Shown here one piece after another: positions 53,627-63,980 of a stretch of DNA of 64,000 nucleotides; positions within the stretch are counted from its first letter, which is position 1; each line of letters starts with the position of its first letter. A program made the position numbers and the translations under genes. The stretch is taken from NCBI GenBank assembly GCA_002448235.1, contig DIXF01000001.1, forward strand, positions 337,040-401,039, written 5' to 3'. The notes beneath the pieces were generated by a model. The model was not told where the DNA came from. It saw only the letters and a program-made list of their open reading frames with translations, and ran no database searches. This DNA comes from Syntrophaceae bacterium UBA6087. GTDB lineage: Bacteria > Desulfobacterota > Desulfomonilia > UBA1062.

Positions 53627-55795
53627 ATGAACAAGCTAAATATTGACTTAGAAAATTGCTATGGGATTAAGAAACTTCAGACACAGTTCTGTTTCTCCCA
53701 GAAAAAGGCTTACGCTATCTATGCCCCTAATGGTACTATGAAATCTTCCTTGGCACAGGTCTTCAAGGACGTAGCTGACGGGATTGCATCCAAGGACCGG
53801 ATATTTCCATTACGAGTCTGCAATAGAATAATTACCGATGAGAACAATGTTGATTTACCTAAGGAAAGCGTCTACGTCATTCACCCTTATGACGACGAAG
53901 ATATCAGTCACACAGAGAAAACTTCGACCCTGCTTGTGAACAGTAAACTGCGAAAGGAATATGAAGACCTTCACATAGAAATCGACAAATCCAAGGAATT
54001 ATTCCTGAGGGCTCTAAAGGAGCAATCCGGTTCGAAGAAGGACTTGGAAAAAGAGATTTCCTCCGCGTTTACTAAGAGTGATAACGAGTTTTTTCGTGCA
54101 CTGCTCCGTATCAAAGATGAAGTGTTGGCACAGAAAGATGCTCCATTCGCCGACATTAAATACGATACAATTTTTGACGAGAAAGTCATGAGCTTTCTTG
54201 GAACAAAAGATGTAAAGACGGCAATTGAGAGCTATATCAAGAAATACAACGAGCTTTTAGCTGCCTCTACATATTTCAAGAAAGGCATGTTCAACTACTA
54301 TAACGCTGCAACCATTGCGAGGAGCCTCGCTGACAACGGGTTCTTCGATGCCAAACACAGTGTGAATTTGAATGCTGACGAGAAACTGGAGATCACAAAC
54401 AAGAGGCAGCTTGAGGAACTTATAGAAAAGGAGAAAGAGGGCATCTCGAAAGATAAGGACCTCAGAAAGAAGTTTGCGGACATTGAAAAGATGATCACGA
54501 AAAACGTGAATGTCAAGACTTTTGATGCTTACTTAGGAGAACATGAGGAAATTCTTCCAGAGCTGGTAAATATTGAGAACTTTAAGGAAAAAATATGGAA
54601 GTCATACTTCAAGACTCGATTAGAACTCTACAAAGAATTGATTGAGAAATATCTGGCCGTTGAGAAGAGAAAGAAAGAGATCGAGGAGGAAGCAAACAAA
54701 CAGCGGACGCAATGGGAGTCTGTTATTGAAATTTTCAATAGCCGTTTTTTTGTCCCGTTTAAGCTGACCGCCAAGAACAGAGTTTCCGTCATATTGGGTC
54801 AGGAACCGATGCTTAGCCTCGCATTTACTTTTGAGGACGGAGTTGAACAGGCTCCAGTAGAGAAAGCCGCATTGATGCAGGTCCTAAGTACTGGAGAGAA
54901 GAGGGCTTTCTACATACTTAATATCATTTTTGAGGTTGAAGCTCGAAAGAAGGCAAAGCAGGAAACCGTATTTGTTGTCGATGACATTGCTGACTCATTC
55001 GACTACAAGAACAAGTATGCTATTATTCAATACCTGAAAGATATTGCTGAAGAATCGTACTTCAACCAAATCATTCTGACACACAACTTCGATTTCTTCC
55101 GCACTATAAACAGCAGGTTCGTCGACTACCCTCATTGTCTCATGGCATTGAAGAGTAGTAACGGTATTTCGTTGGAGCAGGCAACCGGCATCAGGAACGT
55201 CTTCGTGAATGACTGGAAGTTGCATTACTTCACTGATTCTAAAAAGATGATAGCCTCGATCCCTTTTATTCGCAACCTTATTGAATTTACAAAGGGTGAC
55301 AAAGACCCTGGTTATGTCAAGCTCACGTCACTATTACACTGGAAGAGCCACTCTGCTGACGTCACCCGAAATGAACTAGATAACATATACAACACTTTGT
55401 TTGGTACAACTGAAACATCGTCCCAGGGCAACAGTCTGTTAATTGATATCATCAAACACGAGGCAGACGAATGCCTCAAAGCTCGAGATGGAATCAATTT
55501 TGAGAACAAAATAGTTCTTTCGATTGCCATACGGCTCATTACTGAAAAATTTATGGTTGGCAAAATTAAAGATGATAAGTTTGTTGCCAGTATTGACTCA
55601 AATCAAACACCTAGGCTATTGGCAAAGTTCAAAAAGCTATTCAGTCATGATATTGATACCATAGAAACCATTCAGCGGGTGATTCTCATGACACCGGAGA
55701 ACATTCACTTGAATTCGTTCATGTATGAACCAATTTTGGATATGTCCGACGAACACTTGAGAAAGCTTTATGAAGATGTGCTGGCACTGAAATGA
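53627..55795 (+). CDS. AAA_13/RloC-like ABC-type ATPase with coiled coil, candidate defence or repair protein
   Basis: The 722-residue protein has an SMC/Rad50-like layout. Walker A is the variant YAPNGTMKSSL (the Gly before Lys is Met), near residue 35. A long coiled coil occupies residues about 100-380. The signature LSTGEKRAFYILN, Walker B FVVDDIADSFDYKN and H-loop ILTHNFDFF lie in the C-terminal half. The last about 200 residues are helical (KSHSADVTRNELDNIYN) and could be an effector. The ATG at 53627 has GGAGG five bases upstream. Similar NGxxK-type ATPases occur in phage-defence sets, but no specific system is recognised. Confidence 0.78.
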   Translation: MNKLNIDLENCYGIKKLQTQFCFSQKKAYAIYAPNGTMKSSLAQVFKDVADGIASKDRIFPLRVCNRIITDENNVDLPKESVYVIHPYDDEDISHTEKTSTLLVNSKLRKEYEDLHIEIDKSKELFLRALKEQSGSKKDLEKEISSAFTKSDNEFFRALLRIKDEVLAQKDAPFADIKYDTIFDEKVMSFLGTKDVKTAIESYIKKYNELLAASTYFKKGMFNYYNAATIARSLADNGFFDAKHSVNLNADEKLEITNKRQLEELIEKEKEGISKDKDLRKKFADIEKMITKNVNVKTFDAYLGEHEEILPELVNIENFKEKIWKSYFKTRLELYKELIEKYLAVEKRKKEIEEEANKQRTQWESVIEIFNSRFFVPFKLTAKNRVSVILGQEPMLSLAFTFEDGVEQAPVEKAALMQVLSTGEKRAFYILNIIFEVEARKKAKQETVFVVDDIADSFDYKNKYAIIQYLKDIAEESYFNQIILTHNFDFFRTINSRFVDYPHCLMALKSSNGISLEQATGIRNVFVNDWKLHYFTDSKKMIASIPFIRNLIEFTKGDKDPGYVKLTSLLHWKSHSADVTRNELDNIYNTLFGTTETSSQGNSLLIDIIKHEADECLKARDGINFENKIVLSIAIRLITEKFMVGKIKDDKFVASIDSNQTPRLLAKFKKLFSHDIDTIETIQRVILMTPENIHLNSFMYEPILDMSDEHLRKLYEDVLALK

Positions 55796-56034
55796 GGTGG
55801 AGAGTTAAACCAAAGATAGGAGTCGTTTTTGGAGCTTTTTGCTTTTAGCTGGGTTTAGTCTTTTTTGACAATTCGGTCCCAATGTGTGTGACACTAATAA
55901 ATTGTATATAGAACATATGTCGTGTGTGATGGTATTTACCGGTCAGACGGGATAAAGACAGGTTTTGTTATCTGATTTTGATATATAGCAAACCTCAAAT
56001 TTCAAAACTATTGGTGATACCAAAGGAGAACGTT

Positions 56035-56328
56035 ATGAATACTCTTGTTAAAACTTCGGTAGAAACAAAGACCATTTTAGAATTTAATTATGATGGACAG
56101 CAAAGGGTTGTCGAGCCACATGCCCATGGAGTATCAACTGCAGGGAACGAGGTGCTTCGTTGTTATCAGATTGCCGGTGGAAGTAATTCCGGCAATGTTC
56201 CCGGATGGCACCTTATGACTGTTACCAAAATGGTAGATCTAACTGTGACAGATTCCCATTTTAACTCACCTAGGCCCGGCTATAAAAAAGAAGATAAGAG
56301 CTTGTCAACTATATATGCCCAGCTATAG
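56035..56328 (+). CDS. Standalone WYL-like domain protein, 97 residues
   Basis: AAGGAG lies six bases before the ATG at 56035. The sequence ILEFNYDGQQRVVEPHAHGV, CYQIAGG, PGWHLMTVTKMVDLTV and PRPGYKKEDKSL follows the WYL-domain plan (strand, R-V-E-P, G-W, F/R-x-GY). WYL domains bind nucleic acid or nucleotide ligands and often regulate defence loci. Here there is no helix-turn-helix, so it may be a partner of the ATPase upstream or of SbcCD downstream. That link is inference. Confidence 0.6.
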   Translation: MNTLVKTSVETKTILEFNYDGQQRVVEPHAHGVSTAGNEVLRCYQIAGGSNSGNVPGWHLMTVTKMVDLTVTDSHFNSPRPGYKKEDKSLSTIYAQL

Positions 56329-56426
56329 GAATTTGAATTTCTGTCAAATGCACCTCTGAACCATGATTTATGCAAGCATAGATGAATTACTAAAGGACTT
56401 TAAAAATACTCAAATTAAGGTAAAGT

Positions 56427-57656
56427 ATGAAGCTCCTCCACACCTCTGATTGGCACATTGGCCGCGTATTGAACGGCAGGAAGAGATATGCGGAATACGA
56501 GGCTTTTCTAGACTGGATGGCAGGGCTAATTGAGCGCGAAGATATCGATGTCCTGCTCGTGGCAGGAGATGTATTCGACAACGCTACGCCCAGCAACCGC
56601 GCGCAGGAGCTTTACTACCGTTTCCTGTGCCGCGTGGCGGCCTCCGCAAACCGCCAAGTGGTAGTGACTGCAGGGAATCATGATTCACCGTCATTTCTGA
56701 ATGCGCCTAGGGAGCTCCTGAAGTTCCTGAATGTCCATGTCGTGGGGTGTGCATCCGAAAACCCGGAGGATGAGCTTGTCGTCCTCACCGGCCCTGATCG
56801 CGAGCCCAGGCTCATCGTCTGCGCCATCCCTTATCTCCGCGACCGCGATATCCGCATTGCCGAGGCCGGTGAAAGCGTCGAGGACAAGGAACTCAAGATC
56901 ATCGAAGGGATCAGGTCTCATTACCGCATGGTGTGCGAAGCTGCTGAGCAGAAGCGATCCCGGATGGTGAAGCCTGTCCATGTCGTTGCCATGGGGCATC
57001 TGTTTGCTGCCGGAGGCCAGACAGTTGACGGCGACGGGGTGCGCGAATTGTATATCGGATCCCTAGCACGGGTCAGATCGGAGGTGTTCCCTGTATCCAT
57101 CGACTATCTTGCCCTTGGGCATCTCCATGTCCCGCAGAGGGTGGGTGGTTCCGACTTCATGCGCTACTGCGGCTCTCCTCTGCCCATCGGGTTCGGGGAG
57201 GCACAGCAGGAAAAGTGCTTGTTCCTCGTGGAATTCTCTGGGAATACACCTACTGTTACAAATGTTCCTGTGCCCAGGTTCCAAGACTTGAAGTCAGTGC
57301 GAGGGGATTGGGAGTACATTGCACGTACCTTAGACGATCTGAAGGCAGAAGGGAGCAATGCCTGGCTGGAGATCATATATGAAGGAGATGAGATCGCAGG
57401 CAACCTTCGGGAGCGTCTAGATGAGGCTATTATTGGATCGAGACTAGAAATCCTTACTGTAAGGAACAACCGGGTGCTTGAGCTGGCCATGAAGGGTATG
57501 TATACGGAGGAAACCCTCGACGATCTGGACGTGACCGATGTGTTCAAGCGTTGTCTTCTGTTGCACGAGGTCCCGGAGGATCAACGTCCGGCGCTTTTGC
57601 GCGCCTATCAGGAAATCATCGTATCCCTGCATGAAGCAGATCCGATGGAGCAGTAG
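56427..57656 (+). CDS. sbcD: Exonuclease SbcCD subunit D (Mre11-like nuclease)
   Basis: The 409-residue protein has the Mre11 phosphoesterase motifs: LHTSDWHIGR (residues 3-12), LLVAGDVFDNATPSN, VVTAGNHDSPSF and LALGHLHVPQ. With SbcC it forms a nuclease that opens DNA hairpins and trims double-strand ends. The length is usual for SbcD. It is followed after nine bases by sbcC. Confidence 0.95.
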   Translation: MKLLHTSDWHIGRVLNGRKRYAEYEAFLDWMAGLIEREDIDVLLVAGDVFDNATPSNRAQELYYRFLCRVAASANRQVVVTAGNHDSPSFLNAPRELLKFLNVHVVGCASENPEDELVVLTGPDREPRLIVCAIPYLRDRDIRIAEAGESVEDKELKIIEGIRSHYRMVCEAAEQKRSRMVKPVHVVAMGHLFAAGGQTVDGDGVRELYIGSLARVRSEVFPVSIDYLALGHLHVPQRVGGSDFMRYCGSPLPIGFGEAQQEKCLFLVEFSGNTPTVTNVPVPRFQDLKSVRGDWEYIARTLDDLKAEGSNAWLEIIYEGDEIAGNLRERLDEAIIGSRLEILTVRNNRVLELAMKGMYTEETLDDLDVTDVFKRCLLLHEVPEDQRPALLRAYQEIIVSLHEADPMEQ

Positions 57657-57665
57657 GAGAACAGC

Positions 57666-60600
57666 ATGAGAATACTCGGTGTCCATTTCAAGAATTTGAA
57701 TTCACTCACCGGGGAATGGAATATCGATTTCACCCATCCTGATTACTCGTCAGACGGCATATTCGCGATCACCGGTCCCACGGGTGCAGGCAAGACCACG
57801 ATCCTGGATGCCGTCTGCCTTGGGCTCTACGGAAGGACACCCCGTTTGGACAAGGTGACAAAGAGCAGCAATGAGATCATGTCGCGCCAGACTGGCGAGT
57901 GCTTTTCCGAAGTCACCTTCGAGACGCAGGCAGGCCGTTACCGCTGTTACTGGAGCCAGCACAGAGCCCGGAAAAAGCCGGACGGCGAACTGCAGCCGGC
58001 ACGTCATGAGGTAGCTGATGCCGAATCCGGGACAGTACTGGAATCAAGGATACTTCAGGTTGCCGGTTTTATCGAAGAGACGACCGGCATGGACTTCGAT
58101 CGCTTCACCAGGTCCATGCTTCTGGCGCAGGGAAGTTTCGCCGTGTTCCTCCAGGCGCATCCCAATGAACGCTCCCCGATCCTTGAGCAGATTACCGGCA
58201 CTGAGATCTATAGCGAGATTTCCATAAAGGTTCACGAGCGTCGGGTAAAAGAGCGCGACGAGCTTGATCTGCTGCTGGCCGAATTGAAAGGGATCCAAGT
58301 GCTAAGCGAGGATGAGGAAAAGGACTTGCAGGCAAACCTGAAAGAAAGACAGATCCGGGAAGCGGAACTGAGTGCCCGGCTTGATGGCCTCCGCAAGTCT
58401 GCCTCCTGGCTTGAGACCATGGCTGCCCTGAAAAAGGAGCTCCTTGAGTTGGATGCCCAAATAGTGGTTTTTGAGAAACGCAGCCTTGCGTTTGAACCGG
58501 AAAGGATACGGCTGGTCAAATCACGCAAGGCCCTCGGCCTTGAGGGGGATTACCGGGGCGTGGCTGCCATGCGTGCCCAGCAGGGCATTGAGACAAGGGA
58601 GTTTGATGGGATCATCGCCGCTTTGCCGGAAAAAGACAAGGCCTGCGAAGAGGCGCTGTCGGCGAAAAAGGCCGCCGAGGCTGGGCTGATCGAAGCAAGG
58701 ACAAAGCAGCAGTCCGAAGCAGAGGTCATCAAGATGGTACGATATCTCGATGCCGGGCTGGGCGAGCAGAAAAGACGTGTTGAAGAAAAGGATAAGGCTA
58801 TTTCTGATGCACAGAAACATCGCGTTATTTATACCGGGAATATCGATACAGCTTCACAGTTCCTCCAGAATACACAGGATAGGCTGAAGGCCGTCCATGA
58901 ATATCAAATAGCAAACTCTGTTGATGCTGCATTACTGATACACATTTCTGCAATCTCAAAAGTATTCGCCTCGCTCCGTGATCTTGAGGGCCGGAATATC
59001 AAGACTCGGGAAGCGCTTGCCGAAGCAGCCAAAGAACAGGAGTCCGCCCTTGCAGCGTGCAAGAAGATGGAGGCCGCTCACGAGAAATCCCGCAAGGAGT
59101 TTGAGAAGGGGCAAGACGAACTGAAGGGGCTGGCCGAGGAGATCGCAGTTATCCTGAGTGGACGTGAGATCGGCCAATGGCATCAGGAAAAGACTGTGCT
59201 GATGGAACGTAATGCTGTCCTGAAGCAGATACGTGATGCCATCGACCGGATTGACAAGACCTACGCTGTGCTGGAAGGACTGAAGGAAGTCATAGAAACA
59301 TCCAGATCCGACCATGATAAACTGTCGGATGAGATAAAATCCTGTACTGACAGAAAAGTCCTCCTGGAAGGTACTGTCCAGAGCCTGGAGACACATGTGA
59401 TCCTCCTAAGCCGTATCCGGGACCTCGAAGAAGAGAGGAACCGTCTCGAAGACGGAAAGCCGTGTCCTTTGTGCGGTGCTGTCGATCATCCTTATGCAAA
59501 GGGCAATGTCCCAGAATTGAACAAGGCTGAAAAAGAATTGAACGATGCAAAGGCTGAGCTCTTACAGGTGTCTGAAAACCTGGGCAAGCTCTTGGCCGGG
59601 CAGGCACGGACGCTCACAGAAACCATGTATGCTGAAAAGGGGATGGCAGAGAAGAGTGAGGCGCTGGCCGCTGATGACAAGCAATGCATGGATGATATGC
59701 TGAAACTGGGCATGCAATCCGCACCTCAGGAGCGTGCAGTGAGTGTATGTGATGAGATGACAGCGGTTCAGAAAAGGATTGCTGAGATATCCGGTATTAT
59801 CGTCATTGCTGAAGACAAGATTCGGCAGGAGAAGGTTCTACAGAAAGGCCTGGAAGATCTGAGGGCCTTGTCAGAAGCTTCAGGTAACGCCTTGCAGGAC
59901 TCCGGTCATAAAGTCGAGATTGCCGTCCGTGAGCATGAGCGGCTGGAAAGGGAAGCCGCGAGCCTCGGAGAAGAGTCCGGGAAGGCATGTACCGCTGCGT
60001 TGAAGGATGTTGAACCCTTCGGGATCAGGGAAATATCTTCTGCAGATCTCGATAGCATATTGAAAGACCTTACAGGGCGTAAAGACAACTGGCTGGCAAA
60101 GCAGGAGGAGGGAACCGGGCTAGAGAAAATGATCCAGGACCTGAAGGCCGGGATCGATAAGGACAAGGCCCTGCTGGAGAAAATCGAACAAGACCTGAAG
60201 GAACTGCGCAAGGATCGCGACGGCATGGTAGTACACTATGAGTCTCTCGTCACTTCACGCCGCGAACTTTATGGTGAGAAGGACACCGATCAAGAGGAGA
60301 AGTGCCTGGCCGCGGCGGTGGATGAGGCGGGCAAGGCATTTGAAAATGCGCGTGAAATACACACGCTGATGGAAAAAGAGATCACTGCCAAGAAGGCAAA
60401 GGCTGAAGACCTGAGGACAAAGACACTCAATCGGGCGATCGAACTTGCCCATACGGAACAGAATCTGACAGTGAGGATCATAAAGGCCGGATTCCGGGAT
60501 GAGACCGACTACGTATCAGCCTGTCTGGTTGAAGAAGAACGGGAAAGGCTCTCGGAACAGGAAAAGGCCCTAATTAGGGAGAAAACCGAACTGGACGCCA

Positions 60601-61346
60601 GAAGGAAAGACAAGTCAACAGTGCTGGCCGATGAACAAGAGAAACACCTGACCGATCAAACTCTGGAAACCATACTGGAAGGCATCGTCACCTGTGATTC
60701 CGGGTTGAAAGAAATAAGGATCGACATCGGTGGCATGATCAAGAGCTTGAGTGAAAACGAAAAACTCAGGGGAAAGCAGCAGGAGCAGATCAAAACCATT
60801 GACGCTCGCAGGATTGAATTTGCCCGCTGGGATGCCCTGCATCAGCTCATCGGTTCGGCAGACGGCAAGAAGTTCCGGAATTTCGCCCAGGGTCTGACCT
60901 TTGAGATGATGACCATGCATGCCAACCGTCAGCTCAGAAAAATGACGGACCGCTATCTACTCATACGTGATTCATCGCAACCACTGGAGCTTAATGTCAT
61001 CGACAACTATCAGGCAGGCGAGATCCGTTCTACCAAGAACCTATCGGGCGGCGAAAGCTTCATTGTTAGTCTTGCCCTTGCCCTGGGACTTTCACGGATG
61101 GCAAGCCGGAAGGTTCGCGTCGATTCGCTCTTCCTCGATGAAGGATTCGGTACCCTCGACGAGGAAGCGCTCGAAACCGCCCTGGAGACTCTAGCCGGAT
61201 TGCGGCAGGAGTACGGCAAGCTCATCGGCGTCATATCACACGTCACGGTCCTGAAGGAGCGCATCGGTACGCAGATACAGGTCATTCCTGAGACAGGTGG
61301 ACGAAGCATCCTGAATGGTCCCGGATGTCGAAGAATTATTCAGTAG
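57666..61346 (+). CDS. sbcC: Exonuclease SbcCD subunit C (Rad50-like ATPase)
   Basis: The 1226-residue protein has Walker A GPTGAGKTTILD near residue 40. A very long coiled coil carries the zinc hook CPLC (Cys600, Cys603) in its middle. The signature LSGGESFIVSLALAL and Walker B SLFLDEGFGTLD lie near the end. AGGAGA precedes the ATG. Length and motif order are normal for SbcC. The pair handles DNA hairpins and breaks, and may limit foreign palindromic DNA such as the REP hairpins of this genome. Confidence 0.95.
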   Translation: MRILGVHFKNLNSLTGEWNIDFTHPDYSSDGIFAITGPTGAGKTTILDAVCLGLYGRTPRLDKVTKSSNEIMSRQTGECFSEVTFETQAGRYRCYWSQHRARKKPDGELQPARHEVADAESGTVLESRILQVAGFIEETTGMDFDRFTRSMLLAQGSFAVFLQAHPNERSPILEQITGTEIYSEISIKVHERRVKERDELDLLLAELKGIQVLSEDEEKDLQANLKERQIREAELSARLDGLRKSASWLETMAALKKELLELDAQIVVFEKRSLAFEPERIRLVKSRKALGLEGDYRGVAAMRAQQGIETREFDGIIAALPEKDKACEEALSAKKAAEAGLIEARTKQQSEAEVIKMVRYLDAGLGEQKRRVEEKDKAISDAQKHRVIYTGNIDTASQFLQNTQDRLKAVHEYQIANSVDAALLIHISAISKVFASLRDLEGRNIKTREALAEAAKEQESALAACKKMEAAHEKSRKEFEKGQDELKGLAEEIAVILSGREIGQWHQEKTVLMERNAVLKQIRDAIDRIDKTYAVLEGLKEVIETSRSDHDKLSDEIKSCTDRKVLLEGTVQSLETHVILLSRIRDLEEERNRLEDGKPCPLCGAVDHPYAKGNVPELNKAEKELNDAKAELLQVSENLGKLLAGQARTLTETMYAEKGMAEKSEALAADDKQCMDDMLKLGMQSAPQERAVSVCDEMTAVQKRIAEISGIIVIAEDKIRQEKVLQKGLEDLRALSEASGNALQDSGHKVEIAVREHERLEREAASLGEESGKACTAALKDVEPFGIREISSADLDSILKDLTGRKDNWLAKQEEGTGLEKMIQDLKAGIDKDKALLEKIEQDLKELRKDRDGMVVHYESLVTSRRELYGEKDTDQEEKCLAAAVDEAGKAFENAREIHTLMEKEITAKKAKAEDLRTKTLNRAIELAHTEQNLTVRIIKAGFRDETDYVSACLVEEERERLSEQEKALIREKTELDARRKDKSTVLADEQEKHLTDQTLETILEGIVTCDSGLKEIRIDIGGMIKSLSENEKLRGKQQEQIKTIDARRIEFARWDALHQLIGSADGKKFRNFAQGLTFEMMTMHANRQLRKMTDRYLLIRDSSQPLELNVIDNYQAGEIRSTKNLSGGESFIVSLALALGLSRMASRKVRVDSLFLDEGFGTLDEEALETALETLAGLRQEYGKLIGVISHVTVLKERIGTQIQVIPETGGRSILNGPGCRRIIQ

Positions 61347-61743
61347 TAATTAGAAAGGTGAATTTATTAACATGCTACGACAAAAATCACTTAAGATTCA
61401 TTATTTCTCCATAGCGTAACTTACGATATCTGTAATATATTCATATTCTTGGCTTCCCTTGAAAAGTGAAGGTCTCCGGATGCCGTCAGTACGTGGGAGC
61501 AGAGCATGCCGGAGTTTTAAGTTGGGGCCATCGACCAGACGTTTCCCTGCAAGTCCTTGGATCAGTGATAATGACCCCTCGTAAACGCTCTATGGAGAGA
61601 CGCAGCCAAGGGCGATCCGCCACCGAAGATGATGTCGTATCGCCCTGGCCAATTATTCGATACCTCTAAAGTACACGTCCCTTACAAGGAAACCCCGTCC
61701 AAGTACAGTATGGCCCGGTATCAGCCGTGGAGGCTGAATATTT
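61347..61743. other. Intergenic region without a clear gene
   Basis: Nothing recognisable. A 67-codon frame (61466-61669) has no family, ribosome site or codon pattern of a gene. It separates sbcC from the convergent M24 protein. Confidence 0.5.
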
Positions 61744-62877
61744 CTATTCGATTGTAATCAAATCAAGTGGGTATTTCGTTAAGACTTCCGCTTTTCCGGG
61801 CTTGACGCACACAACGTATTCCAGTGCGAATACGCCGCAATTGGTCTTGAAATCGAAGATATGCGCACAGGGAACGATCATGACATTTTCCTCGAGGATA
61901 TAGTCGTCGTCGTGGCAAAATGTCGGAGGCAGATGGCCTGTGCCGATACCGTGCCCGAGAGGAACGGAACCGAAATCCGGATAGCCGCCCTCCTCGAGAC
62001 GGCTGATATACCACTTCTCAATTTCCTTGGTACTCGCACCGGGCACAAACATCGTGTTCAATTCCTCTATGACCGGCCTGATGAAATCGACCATCTTCAT
62101 GTAGTCCTTTGATTGTTTCCCAAACGCAAGCGTCCGGAAGCTGTCCGTGCGGTATTCATCCCAGACGGGATGCAGATCGTAATAGATCCTGTCTCCGTTT
62201 ACCAGAATTCTATCGGTCGGCAAATGATCGCCGTAGCCCATCTGGGACGTAAAAAGGCATTGATTCGGCGTATAATAATAGGAGGCGCCAAGCCTCCGCA
62301 TTTCAAGCTCGGCATGGCCAATCAGTTCCGCTTCGGTAACTCCGACCCGTGCGTTTTCAATGACTTTTCTGGTGCCCGCATCGGCGATGCCGCAGGCGCG
62401 GCGAATCAGCGCCAACTCCTCCTCGTCCTTGCGCATCATGACGCTGTTGATCATCCTTTCGCCATCCACGATGGATGCATCAGGCAGATTTCTGGCAAGG
62501 TGGTCGTACATCAGGTATGCAATGGACGGCATTTCTACGGCAATCACCTTATTGTGGCATTCGCGCTCCAGAAGGATCTTAACAACAGTGTCCAAAAAAC
62601 TTACGGGCTCTATACCGGCATACGCGGGCATCCAGAAACGAATGTCCCTGATGTACCCCTCCGTCATGAGTCTTCCCATTTCCGCAAGCGAGACAAGGAG
62701 CGTGGGCTCTTCTTTTGCCCACACGAACAGGCAGTTCCCAAGGTTAAAGTCGTTGTGGAAAGTTCCGGCAACATAGGAGTACTTTTGCTGATGCGTCAGA
62801 ATCAACACATCGATTCCCTCTTTCTGCATCGCCTGCCTGACTTTTTTTGCATTCTTCCTGAAGAACGAATAGTTCAT
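61744..62877 (-). CDS. M24-fold (Xaa-Pro peptidase/creatinase) family protein
   Basis: The 377-residue protein has a creatinase N-terminal domain (residues 10-140) and a pita-bread catalytic domain. GGGAGG lies upstream of the ATG. Expected metal ligands are present at DLHPVWDEYRTDSFRT (two Asp), GHGIGTGHLPP (His) and ALEYVVCV (last Glu). The first Glu of the usual TIEPG motif is replaced in MIVPCAHI (Val). This makes a two-metal peptidase doubtful. A non-peptidase role like creatinase is possible, substrate unknown. It has its own promoter candidate. Confidence 0.85.
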   Translation of the reverse strand: MNYSFFRKNAKKVRQAMQKEGIDVLILTHQQKYSYVAGTFHNDFNLGNCLFVWAKEEPTLLVSLAEMGRLMTEGYIRDIRFWMPAYAGIEPVSFLDTVVKILLERECHNKVIAVEMPSIAYLMYDHLARNLPDASIVDGERMINSVMMRKDEEELALIRRACGIADAGTRKVIENARVGVTEAELIGHAELEMRRLGASYYYTPNQCLFTSQMGYGDHLPTDRILVNGDRIYYDLHPVWDEYRTDSFRTLAFGKQSKDYMKMVDFIRPVIEELNTMFVPGASTKEIEKWYISRLEEGGYPDFGSVPLGHGIGTGHLPPTFCHDDDYILEENVMIVPCAHIFDFKTNCGVFALEYVVCVKPGKAEVLTKYPLDLITIE

Positions 62878-63015
62878 TTTGCAGTTTCCTCCCTTTAATT
62901 ATTTTTTCCTCTTTGGTTCGCTTTTCAAAACTGCTCGCAAAGTCGACAAACTGTTTCGAGCGTTTAATCAGGATTCTGTAAATGGAGTGCAATTGGTAAA
63001 AACTTTCTCGGGAAA

Positions 63016-63044
63016 ATCGTATAGGGAACAGGGCCTTGTGTCAA
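63016..63044 (-). promoter_or_regulatory. Candidate sigma-70 promoter of the M24 gene
   Basis: On the minus strand TTGACA (63039-63044) and TACGAT (63016-63021) are 17 bases apart, leaving a leader of about 130 bases before the start at 62877. The rest of the 350-base gap to 63228 holds nothing recognised. Confidence 0.5.
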
Positions 63045-63227
63045 GTTTTTGCTCTATGTTATCTTCGTGACAAACTCCAGTAACACATATGGCACGAAGC
63101 ATGGGTTATTGTGAGATTATTTGCGTGTTCACATTTCTCATTCGATTGCACGGATAATCCTGACACGGCCAACATTATAGTTTCAAATCCCTGGACGCAA
63201 CGGTTGTGTTCATGTAATTTGCGTAGA

Positions 63228-63980
63228 ATGAAACTAAAAATACTATTGATATCCATCTGCCTAATGTTGGCCTCTGCTCCAAGCGCCCATGCCGGTTTTC
63301 TGGAGGATCTACTGAGTATCTTTCTGGGGCCTGCGACACCACAGCGGTCCCTTTCCCTTGATGAGGGGACCGTGATATCCGGGCTAAGGGAGGCCCTGTC
63401 CGTGGGGACAGGCTCTGCGGTCGGGCTGGTTGGCGCGCGGAACGGCTATTTCGGCAATGGCGCCATCAAGATCCCTTTGCCCGAAGATATTCGGCTGACC
63501 TGCGAAGTGCTCCGGAAGGCCGGGCTCGGCAGCGAGGTGGACGCCTTCGTGCTCAGCATGAACCGTGCGGCCGAGAGGGCTGCGCCCAAGGCGAAGGACG
63601 TCTTCATCGGTGCTATCAGGGAGATGACCTTCCAGGACGGGACCAGGATCCTCAACGGGCCGGATACGGCTGCGACGGATTATTTCAGGACAAAGACCTC
63701 CGTGCGCCTTGCTCAGGCCTTCAGGCCGGAAGTGGCCGCCAGCATGGATGCCGTGGGCGTCACCCGGCAGTACAAAGCGTTGAACGAGAGATACCTTTCC
63801 CTGCTTCCCCTGGCGAACAGGGACTCCCTGGACCTCGACCGGTATGTGACGGACAAGGCCCTGGAGGGATTGTTCTACATGGTCGGCCAGGAAGAGAGGA
63901 AGATACGCAATGATCCTGCCGCACGCACGACCGAGCTCCTGAGAAAGGTCTTCGAGAGAAGCGGTCAGTACGGCCAATAG
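63228..63980 (+). CDS. DUF4197 domain secreted protein
   Basis: The 250-residue protein starts at 63228, chosen because it opens a signal peptide (MKLKILLISICLMLASAPSA, cleavage near AHAGF). The mature part has the DUF4197 pattern: LDEGTVISGLREALSVGTGS, AVGLVGARNGYFGNGAIKIP, then ANRDSLDLDRYVTDKALEGL and FYMVGQEERKIRNDPAARTT. The family is periplasmic and of unknown function. Its stop is immediately followed by a REP copy. Confidence 0.88.
   Translation: MKLKILLISICLMLASAPSAHAGFLEDLLSIFLGPATPQRSLSLDEGTVISGLREALSVGTGSAVGLVGARNGYFGNGAIKIPLPEDIRLTCEVLRKAGLGSEVDAFVLSMNRAAERAAPKAKDVFIGAIREMTFQDGTRILNGPDTAATDYFRTKTSVRLAQAFRPEVAASMDAVGVTRQYKALNERYLSLLPLANRDSLDLDRYVTDKALEGLFYMVGQEERKIRNDPAARTTELLRKVFERSGQYGQ

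Noticed and set aside
61466..61669. 67-codon frame after sbcC
   Set aside because: No family, no ribosome site and a composition unlike the neighbouring genes.
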